This document shows, one piece after another, positions 1 through 7,668 of a stretch of DNA of 48,557 nt. Positions within the stretch are counted from its first letter, which is position 1. Each line of letters begins with the position of its first letter. This DNA comes from an uncultured Erysipelotrichaceae bacterium (lineage in GTDB: Bacteria; Bacillota_I; Bacilli_A; RFN20; CAG-826): assembly GCA_902802355.1 (NCBI GenBank), contig CADCLU010000008.1, positions 1-48,557 of the forward strand. The letters run 5' to 3'. The notes beneath the pieces are model-generated. The model was given only the letters and a program-made list of their open reading frames with translations. It made no database searches and was not told the DNA's origin. Made by a program: the position numbers and the translations under genes.

Positions 1-993
1 TATCCTTGGATAACGGAAGCGAAGCAAAAAGAAGATTTGGAAGAATTCAAGCGCAGGCGATCTTACTACGCTTGGATACTCTCTAACCCAACCTCCAAAG
101 TCGATTTGAGGATAAAAGATGGAACAATCGAACTGATTGACGTTCCTGATTGGGAGGCATACGCTTTTCCAGTTCATTATTGGATTGATAGAGAGAACTC
201 GAACAAGCTTTTCTCCATGATGAGAGTTAAGGAACTTGAGGAGCTTTTGAAAACCCAGAAAAACATCGATGAGATGGTCAATATGCTCAAAGAGAGAGGC
301 ATAACGGCATCTCGGTGGGTTGAAGAACATGGGTCCAAGAACCCGTATAAACGAGACATGATTGAAGAGATAGTTGAGTCGTTAAGGAAAAAGGACAAGT
401 TTTTCGTTTCCGAAGCCCATCTTCAAACGGAATTCATTATCGAAGCAGCGAGGCTATATCCTGAGAACAAGTACTATCCTGAAATGCCTCCGAAGGCTCT
501 TCCGGAAGGCTATGAAGAATCGTTTGACAGCAAATCCATCTTCTTCGACCTCGTGATTAGATGCCCAAAACAGACCATTCTCGTCGAATTCAAATATTTG
601 ACGAAAGCTTATGAAGAAGTAGTGGATGGCTTCCCTTTAAAGGTTAAGAACCAGGGCGCACACGATATTAGGAAATACGACTGTTGGAAAGACATCTCAC
701 GCATCGAGAAATGCGTCAAAGATAGCAAAACAGGAATCGACTGCGGTTATTTCGTCTTAATCACAAACGAACATCTTTATTGGGATAAGCCAGTAAAGAA
801 GGATGCAGTTGATATAGATTTTTCAATTTGCGAAGGGAAACATCCTGCCTCCACGAAGAAGTGGGGAGAAGGAGCCAGCAAAGGAACCGTCAAAGGCAGG
901 GAAAAACCGATTGTCATCGAGAACGACTATTCTCTCGAATACAAACCTTTCTACAAAGAGTTCAAATCTTTGGTGGTTGAAATCAAAAAATAG
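1..993 (+). CDS. PD-(D/E)XK nuclease-like protein, 5'-truncated by window edge
   Basis: The reading frame is open from base 1 and no stop precedes it, so the gene starts outside the window; a TTG at 37 is only an internal candidate start. No family was recognised over the full length. Near codons 180-200 a stretch reads FFDLVIR, then ILVEFKYL. This is the acidic residue on one strand and the ExK on the next that form the core of the PD-(D/E)XK nuclease fold; an upstream HLQTEFIIEAA helix fits the N-terminal helix of that fold. The protein is charged, with no membrane segment or signal peptide, so it is cytoplasmic. It could be a restriction-type or DNA-repair nuclease. No methylase or helicase is visible beside it, but the upstream neighbour is unseen. 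The nuclease call is an inference from the motif; the open frame is directly seen. Confidence 0.6.
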   Translation, partial: YPWITEAKQKEDLEEFKRRRSYYAWILSNPTSKVDLRIKDGTIELIDVPDWEAYAFPVHYWIDRENSNKLFSMMRVKELEELLKTQKNIDEMVNMLKERGITASRWVEEHGSKNPYKRDMIEEIVESLRKKDKFFVSEAHLQTEFIIEAARLYPENKYYPEMPPKALPEGYEESFDSKSIFFDLVIRCPKQTILVEFKYLTKAYEEVVDGFPLKVKNQGAHDIRKYDCWKDISRIEKCVKDSKTGIDCGYFVLITNEHLYWDKPVKKDAVDIDFSICEGKHPASTKKWGEGASKGTVKGREKPIVIENDYSLEYKPFYKEFKSLVVEIKK

Positions 994-1047
994 AGCGGTT
1001 TTGCAAGGGATTTCAATCGATAATCTTCCCCCGATTCTTATAGAATC

Positions 1048-1076
1048 TTGTGGAACATTTACGATTTGCTTAAAAT
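1048..1076 (+). promoter_or_regulatory. Promoter of first esterase lipoprotein gene
   Basis: A -35-like TTGTGG (1048-1053) and -10 TAAAAT (1071-1076) are separated by exactly 17 bases. They lie 34 bases before the ATG at 1111, which has a good AGGAGA ribosome binding site at 1101. The -35 is a weak match; the -10 matches 5 of 6. Confidence 0.5.
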
Positions 1077-1110
1077 AACGAAAAGTGATTTTTTCAAATT
1101 AGGAGAAATT

Positions 1111-2190
1111 ATGAAACGCTTTAACAAACTTATGTCTTTATCCGCGCTTCTTTTCGCCATGGGATTAGCTTCTTGCACCCCGCCAGCAGGAACATCCTCC
1201 CAGCCAACGGGAACGAGCGAACCAGAAGTCGATGAACTTGCAGTCAACGTCTTCGTCTTATCCGGTCAGTCCAACATGGAAGGAAACACTTCCTTCAAGA
1301 GCGGAAGCACCGATTTGATCGCCCAGGCCTTCGAAGAGATGGGTCTTACTGATCCAGAGATCTTAACTGAGACTGGTGTCGAATCCGTCCAGACTTCCCT
1401 TTACTGCGCTGGATATGGTCAGCTTGATCATAACAAACTCGACACCAACACCCAGGTCAATAGCACGAACAAAACCGAAAGATTCAAAGGTGAATTCGTC
1501 CCAACCAAGACCGGCTTAGGCCTTAACTCCTCCAAGATGGGCCCAGAACTTGGCATGGCTTATGCCTTAAAGGATGAGGCTACCGCCGAAAAGCCAATCT
1601 ATTTCATCAAGATGGCTTCCGGTGGCAGTGGCTTCGAACAAAGCGGAACCGACTACAACTGGCCAGTCAAAGATGCAGAAGGCAATTGGCCAGAAATCAA
1701 CATGTACCACACTTTCTGCAAGCCATTCATCGAGAACAACCTCAAGCTCATCGAAGATGAAGGCTGGCATCCAGTCATCAAAGGCTGGTTATGGCATCAG
1801 GGCGAAAGTGATTCCGCGACCGAGAAGATCGCCAAATACAAGCAGCGCCTTGGTGATATGGTAGAACTCTTCAGAACCGACTTCGCTGAATACGCCAAAG
1901 ACCAGGATGGCGAGAACATCGCCTTCGTCGATGGCATGATCTATCAGGGAAGTGGCACCGCATGGGGCGCCCAGACCTCCAAAGACATGAACGCGGTCAA
2001 ACAGGAATTCGCTGACAGCGCGGACAACAACTACATCGTCGACATTTACGCTAACGAAGAGCCAACCGCTGAGAATGAGCTTAAACCTGGCAACCCTGGT
2101 GGCGACAGCATGCACTATAACGTCAAGAGCTCCCTTCGCTTAGGAATGGGCTATGCGAAAGTCATCCTTGATAACAACCTTCTTGACTAA
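1111..2190 (+). CDS. SASA-type (sialate O-acetylesterase/CE6-like) esterase lipoprotein 1
   Basis: A 359-residue secreted lipoprotein. The signal peptide ends in the lipobox LASC near residue 22, followed by a short Pro/Ser/Thr linker. The remainder is an SGNH-hydrolase-like SASA domain: VLSGQSNMEG carries the nucleophile Ser (near residue 53), GPELGMAYAL and IKMASGGSGF form the oxyanion region, WLWHQGESDS is the family block III, and a C-terminal DSMHYN supplies the likely catalytic His. This family removes O-acetyl groups from sialic acid or xylan; the substrate cannot be read from sequence. The start at 1111 was chosen because AGGAGA lies 5 bases upstream and the signal peptide begins there, although the frame extends 63 bases upstream. 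Two related genes follow cls at 4364 and 5450. The family call is firm, the substrate is not. Confidence 0.85.
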   Translation: MKRFNKLMSLSALLFAMGLASCTPPAGTSSQPTGTSEPEVDELAVNVFVLSGQSNMEGNTSFKSGSTDLIAQAFEEMGLTDPEILTETGVESVQTSLYCAGYGQLDHNKLDTNTQVNSTNKTERFKGEFVPTKTGLGLNSSKMGPELGMAYALKDEATAEKPIYFIKMASGGSGFEQSGTDYNWPVKDAEGNWPEINMYHTFCKPFIENNLKLIEDEGWHPVIKGWLWHQGESDSATEKIAKYKQRLGDMVELFRTDFAEYAKDQDGENIAFVDGMIYQGSGTAWGAQTSKDMNAVKQEFADSADNNYIVDIYANEEPTAENELKPGNPGGDSMHYNVKSSLRLGMGYAKVILDNNLLD

Positions 2191-2207
2191 GTAAATCGCT
2201 CCTATAT

Positions 2208-2238
2208 AGCGCTTCCCTCAAAAGGGGAGGCGCTTTTT
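2208..2238 (+). terminator. Rho-independent terminator after esterase 1
   Basis: A 9-bp stem (GCGCTTCCC with GGGAGGCGC, one G:U) closes a 6-7 base loop and is followed by six T. It lies about 20 bases after the TAA at 2188. Confidence 0.85.
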
Positions 2239-2247
2239 TGTGTTTTC

Positions 2248-2276
2248 CTGAAAAAATAGTAAATCGCCACTATATA
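2248..2276 (+). promoter_or_regulatory. Candidate promoter of small membrane peptide gene
   Basis: CTGAAA (2248-2253, 4 of 6 to TTGACA) and TATATA (2271-2276) are 17 bases apart. A dyad GCCACT/AGTGGC (about 2266-2285) spans the -10. A transcript from here would carry a roughly 70-base leader before the 29-codon frame. Confidence 0.4.
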
Positions 2277-2315
2277 TAAAGTGGCAAAGCAAAGCCATTA
2301 AAACTCGGAACGGGC

Positions 2316-2346
2316 CCTCGCAATCTCAGCACAGAAAGCGAGGTGA
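2316..2346 (+). promoter_or_regulatory. Leader hairpin that would occlude the ribosome binding site
   Basis: CCTCGC (2316-2321) is perfectly complementary to GCGAGG (2338-2343), which overlaps the AGGTGA Shine-Dalgarno (2341-2346) of the frame at 2353. Folding would hide the ribosome binding site. This arrangement is known from type I toxin mRNAs; that it works this way here is inference. Confidence 0.45.
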
Positions 2347-2352
2347 TGTCCA

Positions 2353-2442
2353 ATGAAAGACCTTCAAAAAGAAGACGCAAGCCTTCTTAAGATCGCTCTG
2401 ATTTGTCTCTTATTATCCTTATTGGCCTGGCTAGTAAAATAA
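2353..2442 (+). CDS. 29-residue single-pass membrane peptide, candidate type I toxin
   Basis: The frame starts with ATG at 2353, seven bases after AGGTGA, and ends TAA. The peptide has a charged N-terminus (MKDLQKEDASLLK) followed by about 14 hydrophobic residues (IALICLLLSLLAWL) and a terminal Lys. That is the shape of Fst/Ldr/TisB-type toxic peptides: short, one membrane helix, no enzyme domain. The surroundings support this: the ribosome binding site sits in a hairpin, a consensus minus-strand promoter lies just downstream pointing into the gene, and repeated AAAAGAGCC(T)CTCC motifs follow. No sequence family was recognised, so function is inferred from size and architecture only. It could be a harmless small membrane protein or a chance frame. 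Confidence 0.5.
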   Translation: MKDLQKEDASLLKIALICLLLSLLAWLVK

Positions 2443-2469
2443 AAAGAGCCTCTCCGTTCTTATGGTCTT

Positions 2470-2497
2470 ATTATAACTCGAATTTTTACAAAGTGAA
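2470..2497 (-). promoter_or_regulatory. Minus-strand promoter, candidate antisense RNA
   Basis: Read on the minus strand, TTCACT (4 of 6) and a perfect TATAAT are separated by 16 bases. A transcript would start near 2463 and run leftward across the small peptide gene ending at 2442. No minus-strand coding frame of note follows, so an antisense RNA is the likely product if it is active. Confidence 0.45.
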
Positions 2498-2526
2498 TAT
2501 GCCTGATATGAGCGACTTATAGTAAT

Positions 2527-2579
2527 TAAAAGAGCCCTCCTAAGCCACAACCATAAAGTGTTTTGTGAGGACTCTTTTA
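2527..2579. terminator. Long bidirectional hairpin between small peptide locus and cls
   Basis: TAAAAGAG (2527-2534) pairs with CTCTTTTA (2572-2579) and pairing continues inward with CCTC/GAGG and CACAA/TTGTG. U-rich flanks on both strands fit a shared terminator for cls (minus) and for plus-strand transcripts. The left arm repeats the AAAAGAGCCTCTCC found at about 2441-2455. Confidence 0.6.
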
Positions 2580-2622
2580 TATTATAGCCAGCATCTAAAT
2601 ATTTGGCAACAATGTAAGGAAG

Positions 2623-4230
2623 TTACAAGAGAACACGGAAGATTTTAAAGACTCCAGAAACGAATCTTTGGAAAGCATTGGCTTTGAAATCGACAGGGAC
2701 TTCCTTGGAGACGCTGATCATCTCCTCGAAGTCTTTTTTGATATCTTTGAGACATGGTGCGTCATATATGACCATCGCATCCTCGAAGTGGTGGGTCAAA
2801 GATCTGAAATCGAAGTTGATCGTGCCAACGCAGGCGACTTTATCATCGACAAGCATGCCTTTCTGATGGTTGAAGCCAGGCGTGTACGTATAGACATGGA
2901 TTCCACTTTCAAGGAAGAGGTGGAACTGGCATTTGGCCATCCAGTAGACGATCTTCTTGTCTGGGATGCCTGGGACGATGAGATTGACCTCAACGCCACG
3001 TTTAGCTGCACTCTGAAGCGCTCTGATAAGAGGATATGTGCAAATGAGGTATGGAGTGGATATATCAACCCTCTTTGTGGCGACACTAAGCATGTTGATG
3101 TAATTCTGCTCACCGACTTGCTCATTATCGTCATATGGCCCAGGGGTGTCGCCAAAGAAGAACGCAGCGCCTTTATCCTCGAAGTGAGGATAATCATCAC
3201 CTTTGGTGAAGATCGAATAATCCGTGATCTTGTGGGTGCATAAGTCATGGTTCTGAAGGAAGGTGACGATAAGGTCTTTGATGCCTTCGCCTTCGATCTT
3301 GATCATCGTGTCTTTCCAGTATCCGAATCTCTTCTTATCGTTCGCGTATTCGTCCGCGAGGTTCATGCCGCCTGTGTAGCCGATCTGGTGATCGATGATA
3401 ACTATTTTGCGGTGATCTCTGTTGTTGATGAGGTTAGAGAGGATAGGGGTGATCGGATGGAAAGGATAGGCGGTGATTCCCATCTTCTTGAGCTTATGGA
3501 CGAAGTTGCCAGGGATGGTTCTATTACAGCCGATATCATCAAAGATGATTCTGACATCGACGCCTTCTTTTGCTTTTTCTTTAAGGACCTCAAGGGTCTT
3601 CTTGTACCATTTGCCTTCGGTGATGATGAAGAACTCTAAGAAGATGAACTTCTTGGCTTTCTTCAAATCCTCGATGAAGGAAGGGAAGAATTCCTCACCG
3701 TTCTTGAAGTAGGTCAGCCTATTGTTTTTCGAAGTGAAAAGCCTTGTCGTTTCGTGGAGATAATGGAAAATTCCCCGGCAATTCGGCTCTATTTCCTCTT
3801 CGTTGGCCTTTTCGATATGCGCATGTTCCTTGGCTTTGCTATCAAGGTATTTCATGGTTGGGACGACGATCTTCGCGTCCTTCCTTCTCATGCGGACACG
3901 GACAAAGACGAAGTAGAAGGTGAGAGTGATGGCAGGGAAGAGGAAAAGGAAGGTGATCCAAGGGATCTTGTATTCGGGGTTCTCCTCGCGGTTGATGATC
4001 TTGAAGAAGACCACTAAGGCGACGATCGATAAAGCGACCCTGAAGACGAGGACGACGAGGATCTTGATGAAGTCAGCAAGGTTTTTGGCATTCTCGACCT
4101 CGCTCTCAAGGACGACGGCTAGATAGGAATCAAGGAAAATATATCCTCCGACGATGAGGAATATCTCAAGGATGATGAGAATGGCGAATAAGAGCTTCGG
4201 GGATGCGATGGTTCTCCAGAATTTCTTCAT
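2623..4230 (-). CDS. cls: Cardiolipin synthase (phospholipase D family)
   Basis: A 535-residue membrane enzyme that joins two phosphatidylglycerols into cardiolipin. It has three N-terminal hydrophobic segments (roughly residues 12-33, 55-78, 92-112), then two PLD domains. Each domain holds an HKD signature: NNRDHRKIVIIDHQIGYTGG around residue 270 and FNHQKGMLVDDKVACVGTIN near residue 465. Both signatures have the His, Lys and Asp in place, so the enzyme should be active. Length fits Bacillota Cls, which is usually 480-515 with two membrane segments; the extra length is N-terminal. It stands alone, convergent to the upstream locus. There is no Shine-Dalgarno before the ATG; instead a perfect TATAAT lies 7 bases upstream (4238-4243), suggesting a leaderless transcript. 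Confidence 0.92.
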   Translation of the reverse strand: MKKFWRTIASPKLLFAILIILEIFLIVGGYIFLDSYLAVVLESEVENAKNLADFIKILVVLVFRVALSIVALVVFFKIINREENPEYKIPWITFLFLFPAITLTFYFVFVRVRMRRKDAKIVVPTMKYLDSKAKEHAHIEKANEEEIEPNCRGIFHYLHETTRLFTSKNNRLTYFKNGEEFFPSFIEDLKKAKKFIFLEFFIITEGKWYKKTLEVLKEKAKEGVDVRIIFDDIGCNRTIPGNFVHKLKKMGITAYPFHPITPILSNLINNRDHRKIVIIDHQIGYTGGMNLADEYANDKKRFGYWKDTMIKIEGEGIKDLIVTFLQNHDLCTHKITDYSIFTKGDDYPHFEDKGAAFFFGDTPGPYDDNEQVGEQNYINMLSVATKRVDISTPYLICTYPLIRALQSAAKRGVEVNLIVPGIPDKKIVYWMAKCQFHLFLESGIHVYTYTPGFNHQKGMLVDDKVACVGTINFDFRSLTHHFEDAMVIYDAPCLKDIKKDFEEMISVSKEVPVDFKANAFQRFVSGVFKIFRVLL

Positions 4231-4237
4231 AGTAGTA

Positions 4238-4243
4238 ATTATA
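4238..4243 (-). promoter_or_regulatory. -10 box of cls, 7 bases before the start codon
   Basis: The minus strand reads TATAAT, then seven bases, then ATG. Transcription starting about 7 bases after the -10 would begin at the start codon itself. No convincing -35 is present (AT-rich, TTATTA-like). Confidence 0.5.
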
Positions 4244-4312
4244 CCCTTTTTATTCTTTTTAATAAAAAAACGCCAAGAATGTCATAAGAAAAGAGAAAAA
4301 CTGTCTCTTTAT

Positions 4313-4327
4313 TTGAAAGCGCTTCCT
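4313..4327 (+). promoter_or_regulatory. cre box (CcpA-type) upstream of esterases 2 and 3
   Basis: TTGAAAGCGCTTCCT matches the cre consensus WTGNAANCGNWNNCW at every fixed position. It lies 37 bases before the ATG at 4364, where bound CcpA would block transcription. Carbon catabolite control is known for this motif; the regulator gene itself is not in the window. Confidence 0.7.
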
Positions 4328-4363
4328 TGCTAAAGTTTTCTTTGGAAAAGAGGTTTTCTCTAT

Positions 4364-5440
4364 ATGAAAAAAACATTGACCCTATCTACTTTGCTTTTGG
4401 CTCTTGCTTTAGCAGGCTGCGACAAACCAGCTCCAGCCGCATCAAGCGTGCCCGTAGTGGAAGAGGATCCGCTTAAAGTCCAGGTCATCGTCATGTCTGG
4501 CCAGTCCAACATGGAAGGAAGCACCTATTACGACAATGGCCAAGGCTGGCTTAGAAAGGCCTGCGAAGAGCTCGTCGAAGAAGGACATGATCCTATCGAC
4601 GCCGACATCTTCTTCGATGGCATGCCTGACATCCAGTGCTCATACCGTGGATATTATCCATATGGCGGTGGCGACCCAGCCGCTAACGCGCACGCTTCCA
4701 ATACCGCCGATAAGATGGCCGGCAAGTTCCTCAACCTTAAGGTTGGCATGGGACAGAAAGACGTCGCCATGGGGCCGGAGATCGGCTTAGGAAACGTTCT
4801 CCATACCAACGAAATCGGAACAGAAGAAAAACCTGTTTATCTCATTAAGAGCGCATTCTCTGGCTCTTCCTTCAAAATCCAAAACGGCTCCAAGAAACAC
4901 TGGAAAGTCGCTGATGATAACAATGGCGAAGAAGGCGAGCTTTGGACCGAGACCAAGCAGTTCGTCCACAATAACCTCAAATTAATCGAAGATGCCGGCT
5001 TCCATCCAGAGATCAAAGCCTGGCTCTGGCACCAAGGCGAGTCCGATAGTGATAACAACGAGATGGCTGGCGAAGAACAGTATGGCGTCTATATGCGTCA
5101 CCTCCTTGGAGAATTCAGAGAAGAGTTCGCTGATTATGCCCCAGAGGAAGATGGCGACAACATCGCCTTCGTCGACTGCACCATCTATGATGGAACCCGT
5201 ATCACCTATACCGGTGTCGACACACTTAACGCCACTAAGAAAGCCATCGCTGAGGAAAGCGAGAATAACTACATCATCAATGCCTCAACCAAAGACAATG
5301 AAGGCTTAGGCTTAGAGATTGGTGGCGATCAGAATCTCGGTGGTTGCTATGATCGATTTCACTACGTCACCAAAGATTTGTTTAGACTCGGTGAAGCCTA
5401 TGGCAACATTCTCATCGATAACGACATCATCGAACATTAA
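4364..5440 (+). CDS. SASA-type esterase lipoprotein 2
   Basis: A 358-residue lipoprotein (lipobox LAGC at residues 16-19) paralogous to the gene at 1111. The SASA landmarks are VIVMSGQSNMEGS with the nucleophile Ser, MGPEIGLGNVL, WLWHQGESDS and a C-terminal DRFHYVTKDL with the likely catalytic His. Probable role: removing O-acetyl groups from sialic acids or plant polysaccharides outside the membrane. The start has AAGAGG ten bases upstream. A cre box precedes it and esterase 3 follows nine bases after its stop, so the two form an operon. The tandem copies with different inserts between motifs suggest duplication and specialisation on different acetylated sugars; that is inference. Confidence 0.85.
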   Translation: MKKTLTLSTLLLALALAGCDKPAPAASSVPVVEEDPLKVQVIVMSGQSNMEGSTYYDNGQGWLRKACEELVEEGHDPIDADIFFDGMPDIQCSYRGYYPYGGGDPAANAHASNTADKMAGKFLNLKVGMGQKDVAMGPEIGLGNVLHTNEIGTEEKPVYLIKSAFSGSSFKIQNGSKKHWKVADDNNGEEGELWTETKQFVHNNLKLIEDAGFHPEIKAWLWHQGESDSDNNEMAGEEQYGVYMRHLLGEFREEFADYAPEEDGDNIAFVDCTIYDGTRITYTGVDTLNATKKAIAEESENNYIINASTKDNEGLGLEIGGDQNLGGCYDRFHYVTKDLFRLGEAYGNILIDNDIIEH

Positions 5441-5449
5441 GGTGAAACC

Positions 5450-6508
5450 ATGAAGAAAAGATTATTAGTTACTTCCCTCTTGCTCTCTTTGGGGCTTGCT
5501 TCTTGTAACGATGCTCCGAAAGCATCCTCAACTCCAGTGGAAGAAGGGCCAAAGAAAGCCCAAGTCATCGTCATGTCTGGCCAATCCAACATGGAAGGCA
5601 GCACCCTTTGGGGCGAAAAAGGACATGGTCACGATGATGACGACAATTGGTTAGAGAAAGCATTCGAAGAGCTTGGCACTCAGTATGACGCCGCCGACTA
5701 TATCGAAGGCAACGTCCCAGAGATCCAGATGTCTTTCCGTTGCTTCTACCCATATGAGAATCCAATCAAGGTGAATGCCTCCAATATGGAAGATCCCCTT
5801 GCCGGTGAGTTCAAGAACCTCCAGGTCGGCATGGCCAACCAGACAAGGTTCATCGGACCTGAGATTGGCCTAGCCAATATCCTCAGAGAAAAAGCCTCCG
5901 AAGAGACTCCGATCTTCTTCATCAAGAGTGCTTACGGTGGTTCTTCCTTAGGCGACCAGTACGGCGCTAACTCAGAGTACATCTGGAGAACCAAAGAAGA
6001 TGGCAACGGTACCGAAGGCAAGCTTTGGACCGAAACCAAAGAGTTCGTCCACAATAACCTCGAGTTAATTGAGGAACTAGGCTTCGAGCCAGAGATCAAA
6101 GCGTGGCTTTGGCACCAAGGCGAATCCGATGGCAATAACGCCAACTACGGCACTCAGATGAGACATCTTATCTCCGAGTTCAGAAGCGAGTTCGCTCCAA
6201 ATGCGGTGGATGAGGATGGCGAGAACATCGCCTTCGTCGACTGCACCATCTATGATGGCGGACGTATCGGCTACAACGCCGAAAAGGAAGGCGGCCTCAA
6301 CGACATGAAGAAATCCATCGCCGCTGAAGCTGATAACAATTACATCATCAACGCGTCCTTCATCGACGAGGGCGGATTAAAGCTCCAGATCGGTGGCAAC
6401 AGCGACCTCGATGGCGGTTTCAACAAATATCATTACATCACCAAAGACTGCATCCGTTTGGGTGAGGCCTATGGCAATATCTTGGTGGATAACAACATCA
6501 TCGAATAA
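5450..6508 (+). CDS. SASA-type esterase lipoprotein 3
   Basis: A 352-residue lipoprotein (lipobox LASC) with the same layout as esterase 2: MSGQSNMEGS near residue 45, IGPEIGLANIL, KAWLWHQGESDG, and a C-terminal NKYHYITKDC with the likely catalytic His. It is the second gene of the operon: AAGGTG lies just before the ATG and the gap to the previous stop is nine bases. The three copies in the window are closest in the WLWHQGESD block and the C-terminal GEAYGNILVDN segment. Expression presumably follows the cre-controlled promoter upstream of 4364. Family assignment is firm; substrate is unknown. Confidence 0.85.
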   Translation: MKKRLLVTSLLLSLGLASCNDAPKASSTPVEEGPKKAQVIVMSGQSNMEGSTLWGEKGHGHDDDDNWLEKAFEELGTQYDAADYIEGNVPEIQMSFRCFYPYENPIKVNASNMEDPLAGEFKNLQVGMANQTRFIGPEIGLANILREKASEETPIFFIKSAYGGSSLGDQYGANSEYIWRTKEDGNGTEGKLWTETKEFVHNNLELIEELGFEPEIKAWLWHQGESDGNNANYGTQMRHLISEFRSEFAPNAVDEDGENIAFVDCTIYDGGRIGYNAEKEGGLNDMKKSIAAEADNNYIINASFIDEGGLKLQIGGNSDLDGGFNKYHYITKDCIRLGEAYGNILVDNNIIE

Positions 6509-6525
6509 CCCTAGCAAAATTAAAG

Positions 6526-6553
6526 AAAAACCCATGATTTGCATGGGTTTTTT
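6526..6553. terminator. Bidirectional terminator between esterase operon and AraC gene
   Basis: AAAAACCCATG and CATGGGTTTTTT form an 11-bp perfect stem around a five-base loop, with A/T runs on both sides. It serves both convergent genes, the esterase operon ending at 6508 and the regulator ending at 6556. Confidence 0.9.
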
Positions 6554-6555
6554 GT

Positions 6556-7512
6556 TTATTTGCCGATATATTTCTCAACGGCTTTGAGGGAATCCTGATC
6601 GTTATAGATGAGCTCGAATTTGCCCGTCTCTGGGGCAGGTCCATCGTAATATGTGCCGTATTTCTTTCTGTACTCTTTAGGAGTGCATCCGAATCTCTTA
6701 AGGAACATCTTGTTCATGTATTTGGAATCGGAGAATCCTGATTCGTAAGAGATCTCAAGGAGCGTCTTCTCTTTGTTCGCCATAAGACGGATGCACTGTT
6801 CCATCCTCTTGATGTTGACGAATTCCTGGAAGGTCATTCCAAAGGAAGAGGAGAAGATATGGGATAAGTGGGTAACAGAGAGGTTTTCTTTAGTAGCGAT
6901 GTCCTCGAGTCTAATCTGAGAGTCGAAGTTCGCGTCGATATAGGAGATGATTCTCTCCATCCTGCTCTTTTTGCGGTTGATCCTCTCTTTCTGGACCTCA
7001 TTTATGACTTTGTAGTCGAGGTGGCGGTAGACATAGGCTAGGGCCTTAGAGATAGAGGCAACGACATCGAGCTGGAAGTAGTTGGTCTCCGAGAAATAAG
7101 CGATGGCCGCATCGGTGAAAAGCTTGCTGATGCGCGTGTAATCGTCCGCGCTTAAGGAAGAACGGAGGTTTCCGCTTTTGAAGACGGAGCTATGGATCTG
7201 CGGGAAATATTCCCTTAAGAAGTGGTTGCTGATCTGAATGAAGAGGGATGTAGGCCCGCTCGCACGCGATTTGTTGTCCTCGTCCAAATGTGAGGAGATG
7301 CTATGGACGTCGCCGGAGTTGATGAAAATGATGTCGCCAGGACCATATAGATAGGTCGCGTTATTGATCTCAAGGATGCCTTTTCCAGTCAAATTCAAAA
7401 GGATCTCGAAGTCGTTATGAAGATGGTTCTCGACGAACTTGATCTTGTTGACGAACATCTTGATGTGTTTGACCTTAGGGTACTTGACGACCTCAATACG
7501 ACTGCTTTCCAT
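6556..7512 (-). CDS. AraC-family transcriptional regulator with cupin sensor domain
   Basis: About 318 residues from the ATG at 7512; an in-frame TTG at 7566 would add 18 residues but has no ribosome binding site, and neither does the ATG. The N-terminal part looks like a cupin sugar-sensing domain: HNDFEILLNLTGKGILEI, then GDIIFINSGDVHSI. The C-terminal 100 residues hold the two helix-turn-helix units of AraC proteins (IRLEDIATKENLSVTHLSHIF and LLEISYESGFSDSKYMNKMF, ending FGCTPKEYRKKY). It lies between the esterase operon and the GH3 operon and is transcribed away from GH3, so it is the natural candidate to activate one or both. Which sugar it senses is unknown. Confidence 0.9.
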   Translation of the reverse strand: MESSRIEVVKYPKVKHIKMFVNKIKFVENHLHNDFEILLNLTGKGILEINNATYLYGPGDIIFINSGDVHSISSHLDEDNKSRASGPTSLFIQISNHFLREYFPQIHSSVFKSGNLRSSLSADDYTRISKLFTDAAIAYFSETNYFQLDVVASISKALAYVYRHLDYKVINEVQKERINRKKSRMERIISYIDANFDSQIRLEDIATKENLSVTHLSHIFSSSFGMTFQEFVNIKRMEQCIRLMANKEKTLLEISYESGFSDSKYMNKMFLKRFGCTPKEYRKKYGTYYDGPAPETGKFELIYNDQDSLKAVEKYIGK

Positions 7513-7567
7513 AGGTTCAAAAAAATCGAAAGAAAATGTGCAATTAATGTTAATAAAAAAACGCAAC

Positions 7568-7639
7568 TTTGTCCATATAACATGATTATCTATTTTTTGC
7601 GGTTTTTACAATTGACTTTCTTTGGACAAACTATCCAAA
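7568..7639. promoter_or_regulatory. Repeated TTTGTCCA/TGGACAAA dyad upstream of AraC gene
   Basis: TTTGTCCA at 7568-7575 recurs inverted as TTTGGACAAA at 7621-7630. A second dyad, TTTGGA/TCCAAA, spans 7621-7639. Paired sites just upstream of an AraC gene are plausible operators for autoregulation; no experiment supports this here. Confidence 0.3.
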
Positions 7640-7668
7640 AACATCGACATCGTAAATAGTCACGCAAG

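Noticed and set aside
1033-1047. GATTC/GAATC hairpin as terminator of the first gene
   Set aside because: Five-bp stem with no T-run; it merges into the promoter of the next gene.
7513-7566. TTG at 7566 as start of the AraC regulator
   Set aside because: No ribosome binding site, and the added 18 residues (Phe/Asn-rich) do not look like AraC N-termini; the ATG at 7512 is preferred, although it too lacks a clear ribosome binding site.
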